Of a stretch of DNA of 64,000 nucleotides, positions 54,095-63,783 are shown in pieces (position 1 is the first letter of the stretch; every line of letters starts with the position of its first letter). Source of the stretch: Bordetella petrii (GTDB lineage: Bacteria > Pseudomonadota > Gammaproteobacteria > Burkholderiales > Burkholderiaceae_B); the NCBI GenBank assembly GCA_017745595.1, contig WMBV01000025.1, positions 35,415-99,414 of the forward strand, in the 5' to 3' direction. Both the position numbers and the translations under genes were made by a program. The notes under the pieces were generated by a model, which was not told where the DNA came from, did no database searches, and saw only the letters and a program-made list of their open reading frames with translations.

Positions 54095-54144
54095 GCTGTT
54101 GAACGCGCCTGTCAGACACTGGCCACGGTTCAGCAGCTTTTTTT
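54095..54144 (+). terminator. Terminator hairpin after tRNA-Gln
   Basis: Stem GCTGTTGAAC (54095-54104) / GTTCAGCAGC (54128-54137) with one wobble pair, then seven T residues (54138-54144), between the tRNA and prs. An A-run on the other side (54088-54094) makes it potentially bidirectional. The 23-base loop contains CAGACACTGG, which resembles the dispersed repeat only by chance. Confidence 0.7.
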
Positions 54145-54206
54145 ATTTGCCGGATTTCCGGCAGCAGCATACGTTCGCGTCCTAAACGACCATCGCAGCT
54201 TCCATC

Positions 54207-55157
54207 ATGCCAAACGACAGCTTCATGATCTTCACGGGTACGGCCAATACACGCCTGGCCGTAGACGTAGTCAATCATCTCGACATGTCCCTGGGCAAAA
54301 TGACGGTGGGCCGCTTCTCCGACGGAGAAGTCATGGTCGAAATCAACGAAAACGTGCGCGGCAAAGACGTATTCGTGCTGCAGCCCACCTGTGCGCCCAC
54401 CAACGACAACCTGATGGAAATCATGGTCATGGTCGATGCGTTGCGCCGCGCGTCGGCGGGCCGCATCACCGCGGCCATCCCGTATTTCGGCTATGCCCGC
54501 CAAGACCGCCGCCCGCGTTCGGCGCGCGTGGCCATCTCGGCCAAGGTCGTGGCCAACATGCTGCAGGTGGCCGGGGTCGACCGCGTGCTTACCATGGACC
54601 TGCACGCCGACCAGATCCAGGGCTTCTTCGACATCCCCGTCGACAACATCTACGCCGGTCCGATCTTGCTGGGCGACATCTGGCGCCGCAATTTCTCGAA
54701 CCTGGTGGTGGTGTCGCCCGACATCGGCGGCGTGGTGCGCGCCCGCGCGCTGGCCAAGCAGCTGGAAGCCGACCTGGCCATCATCGACAAGCGCCGCCCG
54801 CGCGCCAATGTGTCCGAAGTCATGAACATCATCGGCGAAGTCGACGGCCGCACCTGCATCATCATGGACGACATGGTCGATACCGCCGGCACGCTGTGCA
54901 AGGCGGCGCAGGCCCTGAAAGACCGCGGCGCCGGCGCCGTCTACGCCTATTGCACGCACCCCGTGCTGTCGGGCGGCGCCATCGACCGCATCGAAGCGTC
55001 GGAACTCGACGAACTCGTCGTCACCGACACCATCCCGCTGTCCGAGCAAGGCCAGGCCAGCGGTAAAATCCGCCAGTTGTCGTGCGCGGCGCTGCTGGGC
55101 GAAACCATTCTGCGCATTTCCAATGCCGAATCGGTCAGCTCGCTGTTCGTCGACTGA
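54207..55157 (+). CDS. prs: Ribose-phosphate pyrophosphokinase
   Basis: A 316-residue PRPP synthase, making PRPP from ribose-5-phosphate and ATP for nucleotide, His and Trp synthesis. Clear landmarks are [40 protein letters not shown], the flexible-loop segment [40 protein letters not shown] and the PRPP-binding loop [20 protein letters not shown] near residue 220. Length is the standard 310-320 for the class I enzyme. It lies between the tRNA and rplY. Confidence 0.96.
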   Translation: MPNDSFMIFTGTANTRLAVDVVNHLDMSLGKMTVGRFSDGEVMVEINENVRGKDVFVLQPTCAPTNDNLMEIMVMVDALRRASAGRITAAIPYFGYARQDRRPRSARVAISAKVVANMLQVAGVDRVLTMDLHADQIQGFFDIPVDNIYAGPILLGDIWRRNFSNLVVVSPDIGGVVRARALAKQLEADLAIIDKRRPRANVSEVMNIIGEVDGRTCIIMDDMVDTAGTLCKAAQALKDRGAGAVYAYCTHPVLSGGAIDRIEASELDELVVTDTIPLSEQGQASGKIRQLSCAALLGETILRISNAESVSSLFVD

Positions 55158-55281
55158 CCCCGAATTTTCGTATTTGCCTGCCTGCTGGTCGCGGCAGACG
55201 GGCAACCAACACGGCGCGCAGGTCGCGCGCCGTGCAACTTAACCGGCAGCTTCGCCGCTGCCAGATTGTCCGGAGCTATCC

Positions 55282-55896
55282 ATGAAATTCAATGCCACTG
55301 CGCGTAGCGTCCAGGGTTCGAGTGCGAGCCGCCGCCTGCGCCGCGCGGGCCGCGTTCCCGCCATCGTTTATGGCGGATCGGCTGCCCCCCTGAACATCGA
55401 ACTCGACCACAACGAGATCTACCACGCCCTGCGCAAGGAACAATTCCACGCCTCGATCCTGCAAATGCAGTACGAAGGCAAGGAAGAAGCCGTGCTGCTG
55501 CGTGCGGTTCAATGGCACGCCTACAAGCCGCAAGTCCTGCACGTCGACTTCCAGCGCGTCGATGCCAACCAGGCCCTGCACACCAAGGTGCCCCTGCACT
55601 TCATCAACGGCGACGAGTCGCCCGCCGTCAAGCTCAGCGGCGCCGTCATCAGCCACGTGATGACCGAACTGGAAATCACCTGCCTGCCGGCCGCGCTGCC
55701 GCAGTTCATCGAAGTCGACCTGGGCAACCTGCTGGGCGGTGGCTCGGTGCATCTGTCCAGCGTCAAGCTGCCCAAGGGCGTCACGTACCTGGCGCACGGC
55801 AGCGAGGCCGACCCGGTGCTGGCTTCGGCGTTGGTGAAGGGCGGCGGTGCCGCTGCCGCCGACGACGACGCGGCCGCGGAAACCCCCGCCGCCTAA
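55282..55896 (+). CDS. rplY: 50S ribosomal protein L25/general stress protein Ctc
   Basis: A 204-residue L25/Ctc protein of the long type, with the N-terminal 5S rRNA-binding domain ([40 protein letters not shown]) and a C-terminal Ctc domain ([60 protein letters not shown]). The last 20 residues are an Ala/Asp-rich tail. It lies 125 bp after prs, and is followed by a strong terminator. Confidence 0.95.
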   Translation: MKFNATARSVQGSSASRRLRRAGRVPAIVYGGSAAPLNIELDHNEIYHALRKEQFHASILQMQYEGKEEAVLLRAVQWHAYKPQVLHVDFQRVDANQALHTKVPLHFINGDESPAVKLSGAVISHVMTELEITCLPAALPQFIEVDLGNLLGGGSVHLSSVKLPKGVTYLAHGSEADPVLASALVKGGGAAAADDDAAAETPAA

Positions 55897-55934
55897 GCGC
55901 CGGTACCCGACGCATCTCGGGCACCCAGTCGAAA

Positions 55935-55969
55935 CCCCGCGCGTGCAGAGGCATGCGCGGGGTTTTTTT
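55935..55969 (+). terminator. Rho-independent terminator after rplY
   Basis: A 12-bp stem (55935-55946 with 55951-55962, one wobble pair) with the 4-base loop AGAG and a seven-T run (55963-55969). It is placed 40 bp past the rplY stop, and separates prs-rplY from pth. Confidence 0.88.
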
Positions 55970-56064
55970 CACCCCCGGCCGTCTCCAGGCAAAGCGTTCC
56001 CCTACAGGGCCGCCAGCCGAAGAGCGGCGGCGGGGCGCCATTTTTCATGTTAAACATGCCCGTC

Positions 56065-56661
56065 ATGTCTACCGCCATCCGCCTGATCGTGGGCCTGGGC
56101 AATCCCGGCCCCGAGTATGAAACCACCCGCCACAACGCCGGCTTCTGGCTGGCCGACCACCTGGCCGACGACCTGCGCGCCAGCTTCACGCTGGAAAAAG
56201 GCTTTTTCGGCATGGTGGCCAAGGCGCGCCATGCCGGCGACAGCGTACTGCTGGCCAAGCCCATTACCTATATGAACCGTTCGGGGCAGGCGGTGGGGGC
56301 GCTGGCGCGCTTCTACAAGCTGGCGCCCGAACAGGTGCTGGTGCTGCACGACGAACTGGACCTGCTGCCCGGCCAGGTCAAGCTCAAGCAGGGCGGCGGC
56401 CATGCCGGCCACAATGGCCTGAAAGACATCCAGGCCGCCCTGGGCAGCCCCAATTTCTGGCGCCTGCGCATCGGCATCGGGCACCCCCGCACACTGGGCC
56501 TGGCCCAGCAGGTGGCCGATTTCGTGCTGCATCCGCCGCGCCGCGACGAACAAGGCGCCATCGACGACGTCATCCATCGCTGCCGCGCCGTGGTGCCGGC
56601 CATGCTGGACGGCGACTTCGCCCTGGCCACGCGCCAGCTGCACAGCGGCAACGGTGCCTGA
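56065..56661 (+). CDS. pth: Peptidyl-tRNA hydrolase
   Basis: A 198-residue Pth that releases peptides from stalled peptidyl-tRNA. It begins [20 protein letters not shown] with the catalytic His in [16 protein letters not shown], then [20 protein letters not shown] (Asn), [20 protein letters not shown] (Asp) and [19 protein letters not shown]. Three in-frame ATGs occur at 56047, 56056 and 56065; none has a strong ribosome binding site, and I take 56065 because [12 protein letters not shown] fits the family start. The longer forms would add six or three residues. It overlaps the next gene by eight bases. Confidence 0.94.
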   Translation: MSTAIRLIVGLGNPGPEYETTRHNAGFWLADHLADDLRASFTLEKGFFGMVAKARHAGDSVLLAKPITYMNRSGQAVGALARFYKLAPEQVLVLHDELDLLPGQVKLKQGGGHAGHNGLKDIQAALGSPNFWRLRIGIGHPRTLGLAQQVADFVLHPPRRDEQGAIDDVIHRCRAVVPAMLDGDFALATRQLHSGNGA

Positions 56662-57418
56662 AGTGAAAGTCCCACCCCCGAAGCGCGGCGCGCTGCGATT
56701 CCGGGACGAGCTGGCCGATTTCTGGCGCTTTTTGTTCGACGCCGACCTGCGCCGCCTGCCCGGCCGGCGCACGCACAGCGGGCTGCGCAACGACTGGCTG
56801 CCCGACGTGCCGCTGCGCCGGCTGCTGGCCTGGGCGGCCGTGCTGTGGGGGCTGAATTTCTTTGCGCTGGGGCCCATTGCCGTCACGGCGGCCGGCGCGG
56901 GCGGCGCCGTGCATCGCCTGGACCCGTCCGCCATTCCCTGGCTGACGGCGGTGCTGTGGGCGCCGCTGATCGAAGAAATGCTGTTCCGCTACGGCCTGCG
57001 CCGCCCCAGGCAGGCGTTGTGGGTATGCCCGGCCATCCTGCCCCCGCTGCTGTGGGGCGTGCACGGCTGGACGCTGGCGTGGGCGGCCGCGGTGCTGCTG
57101 CTGGCCAGCCTGCCGCTGCGGCGCGCCAGGGTGTCGCGGGCACGCTGGCAAATGGGCTGGCGACGCCACTATCTGATGCACTTCGGCCGGGTCTATCACC
57201 TGTCGTCGCTGGCCTTCGCGGTGGTGCACCTGAATAATTTCGTGTTGTCCGACACGGCCTACTGGATGCTGCCCCTGCTGGTGCTGCCGCAATGGGCCAC
57301 CGGCCTGGTGCTGGGCTGGATCCGCGTGCGGCGCGGCATCGGCGCGTCTGTAGCGCTGCACAGCCTTTTCAACGCCGGCCCCATGCTGCTGATCGTGCTG
57401 GTGCTGGGCCTGGGGTAG
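56654..57418 (+). CDS. CPBP-family intramembrane metalloprotease
   Basis: A 254-residue polytopic protein with about six to eight helices of the CPBP (CAAX protease and bacteriocin-processing) family. The catalytic motifs are present in order: EExxxR in [17 protein letters not shown] near residue 110, FxxxH in [17 protein letters not shown] near 190, and HxxxN/B in [15 protein letters not shown] near 240. Substrate and function are not known; related proteins process membrane-anchored or secreted peptides. The start is a GTG at 56654 that overlaps pth; a second GTG nine bases downstream is equally possible. Confidence 0.82.
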   Translation: MPEVKVPPPKRGALRFRDELADFWRFLFDADLRRLPGRRTHSGLRNDWLPDVPLRRLLAWAAVLWGLNFFALGPIAVTAAGAGGAVHRLDPSAIPWLTAVLWAPLIEEMLFRYGLRRPRQALWVCPAILPPLLWGVHGWTLAWAAAVLLLASLPLRRARVSRARWQMGWRRHYLMHFGRVYHLSSLAFAVVHLNNFVLSDTAYWMLPLLVLPQWATGLVLGWIRVRRGIGASVALHSLFNAGPMLLIVLVLGLG

Positions 57419-57557
57419 GGCGGCACGGTTCCCATGCGGCGCTACGCGCCGTCGATTCTTACGCTGCGCGTACGAATCCATCTCAAAGAATAGGCTTTCG
57501 TTGAGCAAGACAGAGTGGGAGACTCTTTGCCAACGATTACAACCTACGGAGACAAGC

Positions 57558-58580
57558 ATGGGGAACGTTTTTTCCCGCGTGTGCCGCGCGGGCGCGGGCG
57601 GCGGTGCCCGCTGGGCCGCTGCCCTGATCATCGGCGCGGGGCTGGGCCTGGCCGCCCCCGCCATGGCGCAAGACTATCCGGGCGGACGGCCTATCAAAAT
57701 GGTGGTGCCATGGCCGGTGGGCGGCGTCACCGACGCGGCCAGCCGCATCCTGGCCACCCGGCTCGGCGAGCAATTGGGCACGACGATCGTGGTCGAGAAC
57801 CGCAGCGGCGCCAACGGCCGGGTCGGCAGCGACTACGCCGCGTCGGCGCGCCCCGACGGCTACACCCTGTTCGTCGCCAGCGCGGAAACCCATTCCATCA
57901 ATCCGCACGTCTATTCCACGCTGTCCTACGATCCGGTGCGGGCCTTCGTGGCGGTGGCGCCATTCGCGATCAATCCGTTCGCGCTGGTGTCGCGCGCCGA
58001 CCTGAAGGCCGATACGCTGCAGGACATCATCGCGCTGGCCAAGGCGCATCCGGGCGAACTGACCTTCGCGTCGTGGGGCGTCGGCAGTACTTCGCAGATC
58101 GGCATGGAAATGCTCAAGGGCCGCAACGATCTGCAGATGCTGCACGTTCCTTTCCAGGGCGAGGCGCCCGCCGTCAACGCGCTGATGGCGGGGCAGGTAG
58201 ACCTGATGGTATTGCCGGCCGCGCGCGCCAAGGCGCTGAGCGCCGACGGCAAGATCAAGGTCTATTCCATGATGACCCGCGAACGCTCGTTCGTGCTGCC
58301 CGACGTGCCCAGCCTTGAAGACCTGGGCGTCAAGGGCATCGACGTCGTCAACTGGTTTGCCATCGTGGCTCCGGCCAAGACGCCCGATCCCATCGTGCGG
58401 CGCGTGGCCGCCGCCATCGACACCATTATCCGGTCGCCCGATGCCGTCGCGAACTTCCGGGCCCTGGGCGTGGACGTGCATCCCCCCATGAGCCCCGCCG
58501 AACTCCAGCGGTTCATCGAGTCGGACACGCAGCGCTGGGGCGAGGTGATCTCCAAGGCCCACATCAAGCTGGACGGTTGA
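57558..58580 (+). CDS. Bug-family periplasmic solute-binding protein (TctC-like)
   Basis: A 340-residue tripartite-tricarboxylate-type binding protein of the Bug family, greatly expanded in Bordetella. The signal peptide AAALIIGAGLGLAAPAMA is followed by QDYPGGRPIKMVVPWPVGGV, RLGEQLGTTIVVENRSGAN and VGSDYAASARPDGYTLFVAS, the usual family order. The two-domain closing loops appear as HVPFQGEAPAVNALMAGQVD and LPDVPSLEDLGVKGIDVVNW. Start 57558 has ACGGAGACA before it. An inverted repeat near ATTCTTACG/CGTACGAAT (57455-57477, one mismatch) lies 80 bp upstream. No TctA/TctB permease is linked. The ligand is probably the carboxylic acid used by the following enzymes. Confidence 0.92.
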   Translation: MGNVFSRVCRAGAGGGARWAAALIIGAGLGLAAPAMAQDYPGGRPIKMVVPWPVGGVTDAASRILATRLGEQLGTTIVVENRSGANGRVGSDYAASARPDGYTLFVASAETHSINPHVYSTLSYDPVRAFVAVAPFAINPFALVSRADLKADTLQDIIALAKAHPGELTFASWGVGSTSQIGMEMLKGRNDLQMLHVPFQGEAPAVNALMAGQVDLMVLPAARAKALSADGKIKVYSMMTRERSFVLPDVPSLEDLGVKGIDVVNWFAIVAPAKTPDPIVRRVAAAIDTIIRSPDAVANFRALGVDVHPPMSPAELQRFIESDTQRWGEVISKAHIKLDG

Positions 58581-58682
58581 GCGCGCGTCCCGCAGCACTT
58601 CAGGTTCGCGGTCCGCCGCGCGCTCCGCACGCCGGGCGCGACGGCGCGGATCGATGAACTCCATACCCAGAAAGGATACGCC

Positions 58683-59270
58683 GTGAATGCCATTTATCTC
58701 GTCCTCGATATGCAGAACGACCTGATCAACCCGCCCGACGGCGCGCGGCCCGGCCCCTTGGCCGAGCAGGCCCGCAGCCGGGATATCGTCGCGCGCACCG
58801 CCCGCGCGATCGATGCCGCGCGCCGCGCCGGCGTGGCGATCGGGTTCGTGCGCGTCGGGTTTTCCAGCGACTACCACGAGTGTCCGGCCGCGTCGCCGAT
58901 ATTCTCGGGGGCGCCGGCCGCCGGGCTGTTCAAGCTGGGTGGCAAGGGCGCCGAACTGCATCCCGGCCTGGACGCGCGGGACACGGATGTGCATGTCGTC
59001 AAGCATCGTGTCAGCCCGTTCTACGCCACGACCCTGATGGCGCAACTGAGCGCCATGCGGATCGGGCGCATTTATTGTTCGGGGGTATCGACTCAGGCCG
59101 TGGTGCAGGCCACCGTGCGCGATGCGCACGACCGCGACTTCGACGTAGTGGTGCTGGAAGATTGCTGCGCGGCGCACACCGCCGAGGAACATGCCAACTC
59201 GATCCAGTCGCTGTCGCGCTTCTGCCGCGTCGCCGGTTCCGAAGACGCCTTTACCAGAGACGCGCAATGA
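58683..59270 (+). CDS. Isochorismatase-fold hydrolase with replaced nucleophile cysteine
   Basis: A 195-residue member of the isochorismatase-like/cysteine hydrolase superfamily. It opens IYLVLDMQNDLINPPDGARP with the acidic residue of the triad (Asp near position 9), and has DVHVVKHRVSPFYATTLMAQ with the lysine. The loop that normally reads GVATDVCVxxT is SGVSTQAVVQATVRDAHDRD: the position of the nucleophile Cys holds Val. EntB and PhzD isochorismatases also lack this Cys, so a hydrolase of the isochorismatase type (or an inactive form) is likelier than an amidase. The start is GTG 58683, six bases after AAAGGA. It overlaps the SDR gene by four bases. Confidence 0.82.
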   Translation: MNAIYLVLDMQNDLINPPDGARPGPLAEQARSRDIVARTARAIDAARRAGVAIGFVRVGFSSDYHECPAASPIFSGAPAAGLFKLGGKGAELHPGLDARDTDVHVVKHRVSPFYATTLMAQLSAMRIGRIYCSGVSTQAVVQATVRDAHDRDFDVVVLEDCCAAHTAEEHANSIQSLSRFCRVAGSEDAFTRDAQ

Positions 59271-60061
59271 TCCTGTCGACGGAAGTCGCGCTGATCACGG
59301 GGGCCGCGCAGGGCCTGGGGCGCGCCATCGCGCTGGCCTACGCGCGGGCGGGCTGCCGCGTGATGGTGGCGGACCTGAACGAGGCGGGCGCGCAGGGCGT
59401 GGCGTCCGAAATCCAGGCGCATGGCGGCCAGGCGGCGGCGGTACATGTCGACGTGTCCGACGCGGCCAGCGGCCAGGCCGCCGTGCGCGCCGCGCTGCGG
59501 CAGTTCGGCAAACTGAGCGTGCTGGTCAATTGCGCCGTCTTTGCCAAGTACGGCCCGCTGGCCGAAGTGCAAGCGGCGATCGTCGACCGCATGCTGGCGG
59601 TGGGCCTGAAGGGGCCGCTGCTGCTCAGCCAGGCGGCCGCCGAGCCCATGCGCCAGGCGGGCGGCGGAGCCATCATCAACATCTCGTCGGTCGTCGCGCT
59701 GACGGGCGTGGCCTACAGCAGCGCCTACGCATCCATCAAAGGCGGGCTGGACGCTATGACGCGCGCGCTGGCGGCGGAGCTCGGCCCGCTGGGCATCCGC
59801 GTGAATTCGCTGGCGCCGTCGGCGATTCCGTCCGCGATGTCGAATTCGAACCTGGACGCCAGCGGCTGGGAAGAGCGGCGGCGCCGCACGGCGCTGGGGC
59901 GCATCGGCTCGCAAGACGACGTGGCCGCCGCCGCCCTGTTCCTGGCATCGCCCGAGGCGTCATTCCTGACGGGCGTGGTGCTGCCCGTCGATGGCGGCTT
60001 CAGTATCGCGGGCATGGTGCCGGGCGTGGACCTGGCGAAGGTCGGCCGCACGCGCGGCTGA
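59267..60061 (+). CDS. Short-chain dehydrogenase/reductase
   Basis: A 264-residue classical SDR. The cofactor motif is ALITGAAQGLGRAIALAYAR (TGxxxGxG) and VMVADLNEAG suggests an NAD-preferring acidic residue. The NNAG-like element is altered to LVNCAVFAKYG. The catalytic residues are Ser in IINISSVVALTGVAYS and Tyr/Lys in SAYASIKGGLDAMTRALAAE; the C-terminus SFLTGVVLPVDGGFSIAG is typical. Start ATG 59267 overlaps the previous stop (ATGA); the longer frame to 58880 is readthrough. It probably oxidises a hydroxy acid in this module; substrate unknown. Confidence 0.9.
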   Translation: MILSTEVALITGAAQGLGRAIALAYARAGCRVMVADLNEAGAQGVASEIQAHGGQAAAVHVDVSDAASGQAAVRAALRQFGKLSVLVNCAVFAKYGPLAEVQAAIVDRMLAVGLKGPLLLSQAAAEPMRQAGGGAIINISSVVALTGVAYSSAYASIKGGLDAMTRALAAELGPLGIRVNSLAPSAIPSAMSNSNLDASGWEERRRRTALGRIGSQDDVAAAALFLASPEASFLTGVVLPVDGGFSIAGMVPGVDLAKVGRTRG

Positions 60062-60112
60062 TACGCAGGACTTTGCGCGCCGGCTCGCCAGCCGGCGCCG
60101 GGAGAAAAAGCA

Positions 60113-61579
60113 ATGGCTGAAGAACACGATTTCGATGTGGTCGTCCTGGGGCATGGCATCGCCGGCCTGTCGGCGGCGGTGTCCGCCATGGAAGCGGGGG
60201 CGCGGGTGGCCGTGGTCGAGCGCGCCAGCGCCGCGGAAAGCGGCGGTTGCACGCGCTATACCGAAGCCTTCCTGCGCATGAAAAGCGAAACCGAGCTAGC
60301 GGACGATTTCGACGAGGCGATGGCCGAGGTCGCCAGCGCCAACCCCGATCCCGGCCTGATCGCCGAGATGGACAGCGCGCCGGACAGCTGGGGCAACGTG
60401 GTGCGCTCGATGCCGGTGACCGACATCGAATATCTGGCCACGCTGTCGCGCGAAGCCGTGCCGACCATCCAGTGGATCAAGAGCCATGGCGTGCGGTTCA
60501 TTCCCACCATGCTGCCGCAGATCACGCTGGCGCCCATGCCCATGATTACGCCCAGCGGCGGCGGCGCGGCCATGCTGGAGGCGCTGGGCGACGCGGCGCG
60601 GCGCGGCGGCGTGCAGTTCTTCTACGAGACCACCGGGCGCCGCCTGATCGAGCGCGATGGCGCGATCGCGGGCCTGCGCGCGGTGGCCCGCGGCAACCGC
60701 CCCGTCGATTTCCGCGCCCAGGCCGTCGTGCTGGCCAGCGGCGGCTTCGAGGGGTCGCTGGAAATGCTGTCGCGCTACGTCGGCCCCGGCGCCGCCGGTA
60801 TCCGTCCGGTTGCCCGCGGGGCGCACTACAACCGCGGCGAAGGCATACGCATGGCATTCGACGTGGGCGCCGCGCCCGCCGGCGACTTCGGCGCCTACCA
60901 TTCCACCCCGGTCGATGAACGCTCGGCGCGGGCCGAAGCCAAGGTGCTGATTTTTCCGTTCGGCATCGTCGTCAACCGGCTGGGCATGCGCTTCTGCGAC
61001 GAAGGCGGCGGCGCCGACTACAACAACTACGACCGCATCTGCTGGGCGATCCAGAAACAGCCGGGCACCATCGGCTACGCCATCCTGGACGCCAAGATCG
61101 AGGATGTGCCCAACTACGTCAAGGCGGTGCTGAGCGATGTGCCACCCATACGGGCCGACAGCCTGGAAGACCTGGCCCGCAAACTGGACCTGCCGCACGG
61201 GGTGCTGGCGCAGACGGTGCAGGCGTTCAACGCGGCGTGCCGGCCCGGGGAGTTCGTGCCGTCCCGGGCCGATGGCCTGGCGGCCGGCAATGCCGTGCCG
61301 CCGAAAAGCAACTGGGCGCGTCCGATCGACACGCCGCCGTTCATGGCCTACCCGCTGATTCCATCGGGCATCATCACCTTCGGCGGCGTGAAGACCGATG
61401 CCGACGCCCGGGTGCTCAACGCCGACGGCGATGTCATTCCGGGCCTGTATGCCGCGGGCGCCATGACGGGCATCTACTACCGCCGCTACCCCGCGGCGAC
61501 CTCGGTGCTGCGCGGGGCCACCTTCGGCCGCATTGCCGGGGCGCGGGCCGCGCGCCAGGCGCCCGCCCGGGCGGACTGA
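60113..61579 (+). CDS. FAD-dependent oxidoreductase of the fumarate reductase/TcuA-like family
   Basis: A 488-residue flavoprotein of the succinate dehydrogenase/fumarate reductase flavoprotein type. The Rossmann motif is DVVVLGHGIAGLSAAVSAME and the FAD-binding region continues VVERASAAESGGCTRYTEAF. LASGGFEGSLEMLSRYVGPG and VNRLGMRFCDEGGGADYNNY are typical, and the C-terminal motif IITFGGVKTDADARVLNADG then DVIPGLYAAGAMTGIYYRRY closes the FAD site. It resembles tricarballylate dehydrogenase TcuA and 3-ketosteroid-type dehydrogenases, without an N-terminal signal, so it is cytoplasmic. It is the fourth gene of the module, 51 bp after the SDR gene. Exact reaction unknown. Confidence 0.87.
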   Translation: MAEEHDFDVVVLGHGIAGLSAAVSAMEAGARVAVVERASAAESGGCTRYTEAFLRMKSETELADDFDEAMAEVASANPDPGLIAEMDSAPDSWGNVVRSMPVTDIEYLATLSREAVPTIQWIKSHGVRFIPTMLPQITLAPMPMITPSGGGAAMLEALGDAARRGGVQFFYETTGRRLIERDGAIAGLRAVARGNRPVDFRAQAVVLASGGFEGSLEMLSRYVGPGAAGIRPVARGAHYNRGEGIRMAFDVGAAPAGDFGAYHSTPVDERSARAEAKVLIFPFGIVVNRLGMRFCDEGGGADYNNYDRICWAIQKQPGTIGYAILDAKIEDVPNYVKAVLSDVPPIRADSLEDLARKLDLPHGVLAQTVQAFNAACRPGEFVPSRADGLAAGNAVPPKSNWARPIDTPPFMAYPLIPSGIITFGGVKTDADARVLNADGDVIPGLYAAGAMTGIYYRRYPAATSVLRGATFGRIAGARAARQAPARAD

Positions 61580-61617
61580 GCCGAAGCCCCATGTTCTTGC
61601 GATGACGCGGGGTTATC

Positions 61618-62511
61618 ATGCCCGGCATGGACCTGTTCGGCGCGATCCGCACCTTCGTCACGATAGTGGAAGCCGGGGGCCTCGCCCCCGCGGCGGAGCG
61701 CCTGCAGATATCGGCGGCCGCCGTCAGCCGCCACCTTGCGCTGCTGGAAAACCACCTGGAAGCCCGCCTGCTGGACCGCACCACCCGGCGCCATCGGCTG
61801 ACCGAGGTCGGCGAAGCCTGCTTCGAACGGTTCTCGCGCATCCTGGCCGACCTGGAGCAAACCCGGCAACTGGCCACCGCGGGCACCACCGAGGCCAAGG
61901 GCGTATTGCGCGTGGCCTCGACCATGCACTTCTGGACCTGGCGCATCGCCCGCGCGCTGCCCGAATTCATGCGCCAGCATCCCAAACTGGAAATCCAGGT
62001 CAACCTGAGCGAGCGGCTGGTGGACCTGGTCGAAGAAAACTACGACCTGGCCCTGCAGTTCCATCCGCCGCTGAGCCAGTCGGTGGTCGGGCGCAAGATC
62101 ACCACCTTGCACCGGGTCGTCTGCGCTTCGCCCGATTATCTGCGCGCGCACGGCGTACCCGAAACCATCGACGAACTGGCCAGCCGCGAATGCCTGCTGT
62201 ATGCCAGCCGGGGCGAACTGGTGGAATGGCGGTTCCGTACCGCGATGGGCGAGCGGGCGGTGCCGGTGTCCGGGCGCCTGCGGTCCACGGACGCGAACAC
62301 ACTGCGGCTGGCGGGCATCGCCGGCATCGGCATTATCCGGTCGCCGCTTTTCGTGGTCGAAAAAGACCTCGAGGCCGGCCGGCTGCAGAGAATCCTGCCC
62401 CACGTCCAGTCGGTCGATCCGGACCTGCTGGCCGTCTTTCCCAGCCGGCGGCACCTGCCGGCGAAAGTGCGGGTATTCGTGGATTTCCTGTGCGACCGCT
62501 ACGGGACCTAG
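61618..62511 (+). CDS. LysR-family transcriptional regulator
   Basis: A 297-residue LysR regulator. The helix-turn-helix is [20 protein letters not shown] and [20 protein letters not shown], the linker has [20 protein letters not shown], and the effector domain has [20 protein letters not shown]. It is of the CrgA-like type (one-sided SxRLHxLE motif). Start ATG 61618 or 61627 ([10 protein letters not shown]) cannot be separated; 61627 matches the family better. It lies 38 bp after the flavoprotein gene on the same strand and probably controls the module. Confidence 0.88.
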   Translation: MPGMDLFGAIRTFVTIVEAGGLAPAAERLQISAAAVSRHLALLENHLEARLLDRTTRRHRLTEVGEACFERFSRILADLEQTRQLATAGTTEAKGVLRVASTMHFWTWRIARALPEFMRQHPKLEIQVNLSERLVDLVEENYDLALQFHPPLSQSVVGRKITTLHRVVCASPDYLRAHGVPETIDELASRECLLYASRGELVEWRFRTAMGERAVPVSGRLRSTDANTLRLAGIAGIGIIRSPLFVVEKDLEAGRLQRILPHVQSVDPDLLAVFPSRRHLPAKVRVFVDFLCDRYGT

Positions 62512-62677
62512 CGGCACGGCCCGCCTGGCCAGCCGCGCGCCGTCAAGGCGCGGCGATTCCCGCTACAATTCCCGTTATTTTCGACTAAAACAGGCACACG
62601 ACAGGCAATCCGGCCTCCGGTCCGGATGTCCGGGCACCAGCGCCGGATGCGGCCGTGCCGGACCATCAAGGATTTCC

Positions 62678-63769
62678 ATGGCTCTGCAATGCGGCATCGT
62701 CGGCCTGCCCAACGTGGGCAAATCGACGCTTTTCAACGCCCTGACCCGCGCGGGCATCGCGGCGGAAAACTACCCCTTCTGCACCATCGAACCCAACGTG
62801 GGCGTGGTCGAAGTGCCCGATCCGCGCCTGCAGAAGCTGGCTGACATCGTCAAGCCCGAACGCATCCTGCCCGCCACGGTGGAATTCGTCGACATCGCCG
62901 GCCTGGTGGCCGGCGCCAGCCAGGGCGAAGGCCTGGGCAACCAGTTCCTGTCGCACATCCGCGAAACCGACGCCATCGTCAACGTGGTGCGCTGCTTCGA
63001 AGACCCCAACGTGATCCACGTGGCCGGCAAGGTCGATCCCATCGCCGACATCGAGGTCATCGAAACCGAACTGGCGCTGGCCGACCTGCAGACGGCCGAG
63101 AAAGCCCTGCACCGCCATTCCAAGACCGCCCGCTCGGGCGACAAGGAAGCGCAGCGCCTGGTGGCCGCGCTCGAAAAATGCATCGCCGCGCTCAACCAGG
63201 CCAAGCCGGTGCGCGCCGTCGATCTCAGCGACGAAGAGGCCGCGCTGATCAAGACGCTGTGCTTCATCACCGCCAAGCCCGCCATGTACGTGGGCAACGT
63301 CAGCGACGACGGCTTTGCCGACAACCCGCTGCTGGACCGCCTGACCGAATTCGCCGCCTCGCGCAACGCGCCGGTGGTGGCCATCTGCGCCGCCATCGAA
63401 TCCGAAATCGTCGACCTGCCCGACGAAGACCGCCAGGCCTTCCTGGCCGACATGGGCATGGACGAGCCGGGCCTGAACCGCCTGATCCGCGCCGCCTTCA
63501 AGCTGCTGGGCCTGCAGACCTACTTCACGGCCGGCGTGAAAGAAGTGCGCGCCTGGACCGTCCCCATCGGCGCCACCGCGCCGCAGGCCGCCGGCGTCAT
63601 CCACACCGACTTCGAACGCGGCTTCATCCGCGCGCAAACGATTTCCTTCGACGACTACATCGCCTGCAAGGGCGAGCAGGGCGCCAAAGAAGCCGGCAAG
63701 ATGCGGGCCGAAGGCAAGGAATACGTCGTGCAGGATGGGGACGTGATGAACTTCTTGTTCAACGTCTGA
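62678..63769 (+). CDS. ychF: YchF-family redox-regulated ATPase
   Basis: A 363-residue YchF/Ola1 P-loop protein, which binds ATP although it is in the Obg GTPase family. G1 is [20 protein letters not shown] near residues 5-24, G3 is [20 protein letters not shown], and the altered G4-like element is in [20 protein letters not shown]. The C-terminal TGS domain includes [20 protein letters not shown] and [20 protein letters not shown]. Start 62678 is chosen by the family N-terminus [23 protein letters not shown] -10-like box lies about 110 bp upstream (near 62565). Related genomes keep pth and ychF close, but here five kb lies between them. Confidence 0.96.
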   Translation: MALQCGIVGLPNVGKSTLFNALTRAGIAAENYPFCTIEPNVGVVEVPDPRLQKLADIVKPERILPATVEFVDIAGLVAGASQGEGLGNQFLSHIRETDAIVNVVRCFEDPNVIHVAGKVDPIADIEVIETELALADLQTAEKALHRHSKTARSGDKEAQRLVAALEKCIAALNQAKPVRAVDLSDEEAALIKTLCFITAKPAMYVGNVSDDGFADNPLLDRLTEFAASRNAPVVAICAAIESEIVDLPDEDRQAFLADMGMDEPGLNRLIRAAFKLLGLQTYFTAGVKEVRAWTVPIGATAPQAAGVIHTDFERGFIRAQTISFDDYIACKGEQGAKEAGKMRAEGKEYVVQDGDVMNFLFNV

Positions 63770-63783
63770 TGGCTATTTTGCCA

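Noticed and set aside
54104..54128. CAGACACTGG in the terminator loop after tRNA-Gln as a repeat-family unit.
   Set aside because: It lacks the opposite arm and spacer, and the stem of the terminator is unrelated to the repeat.
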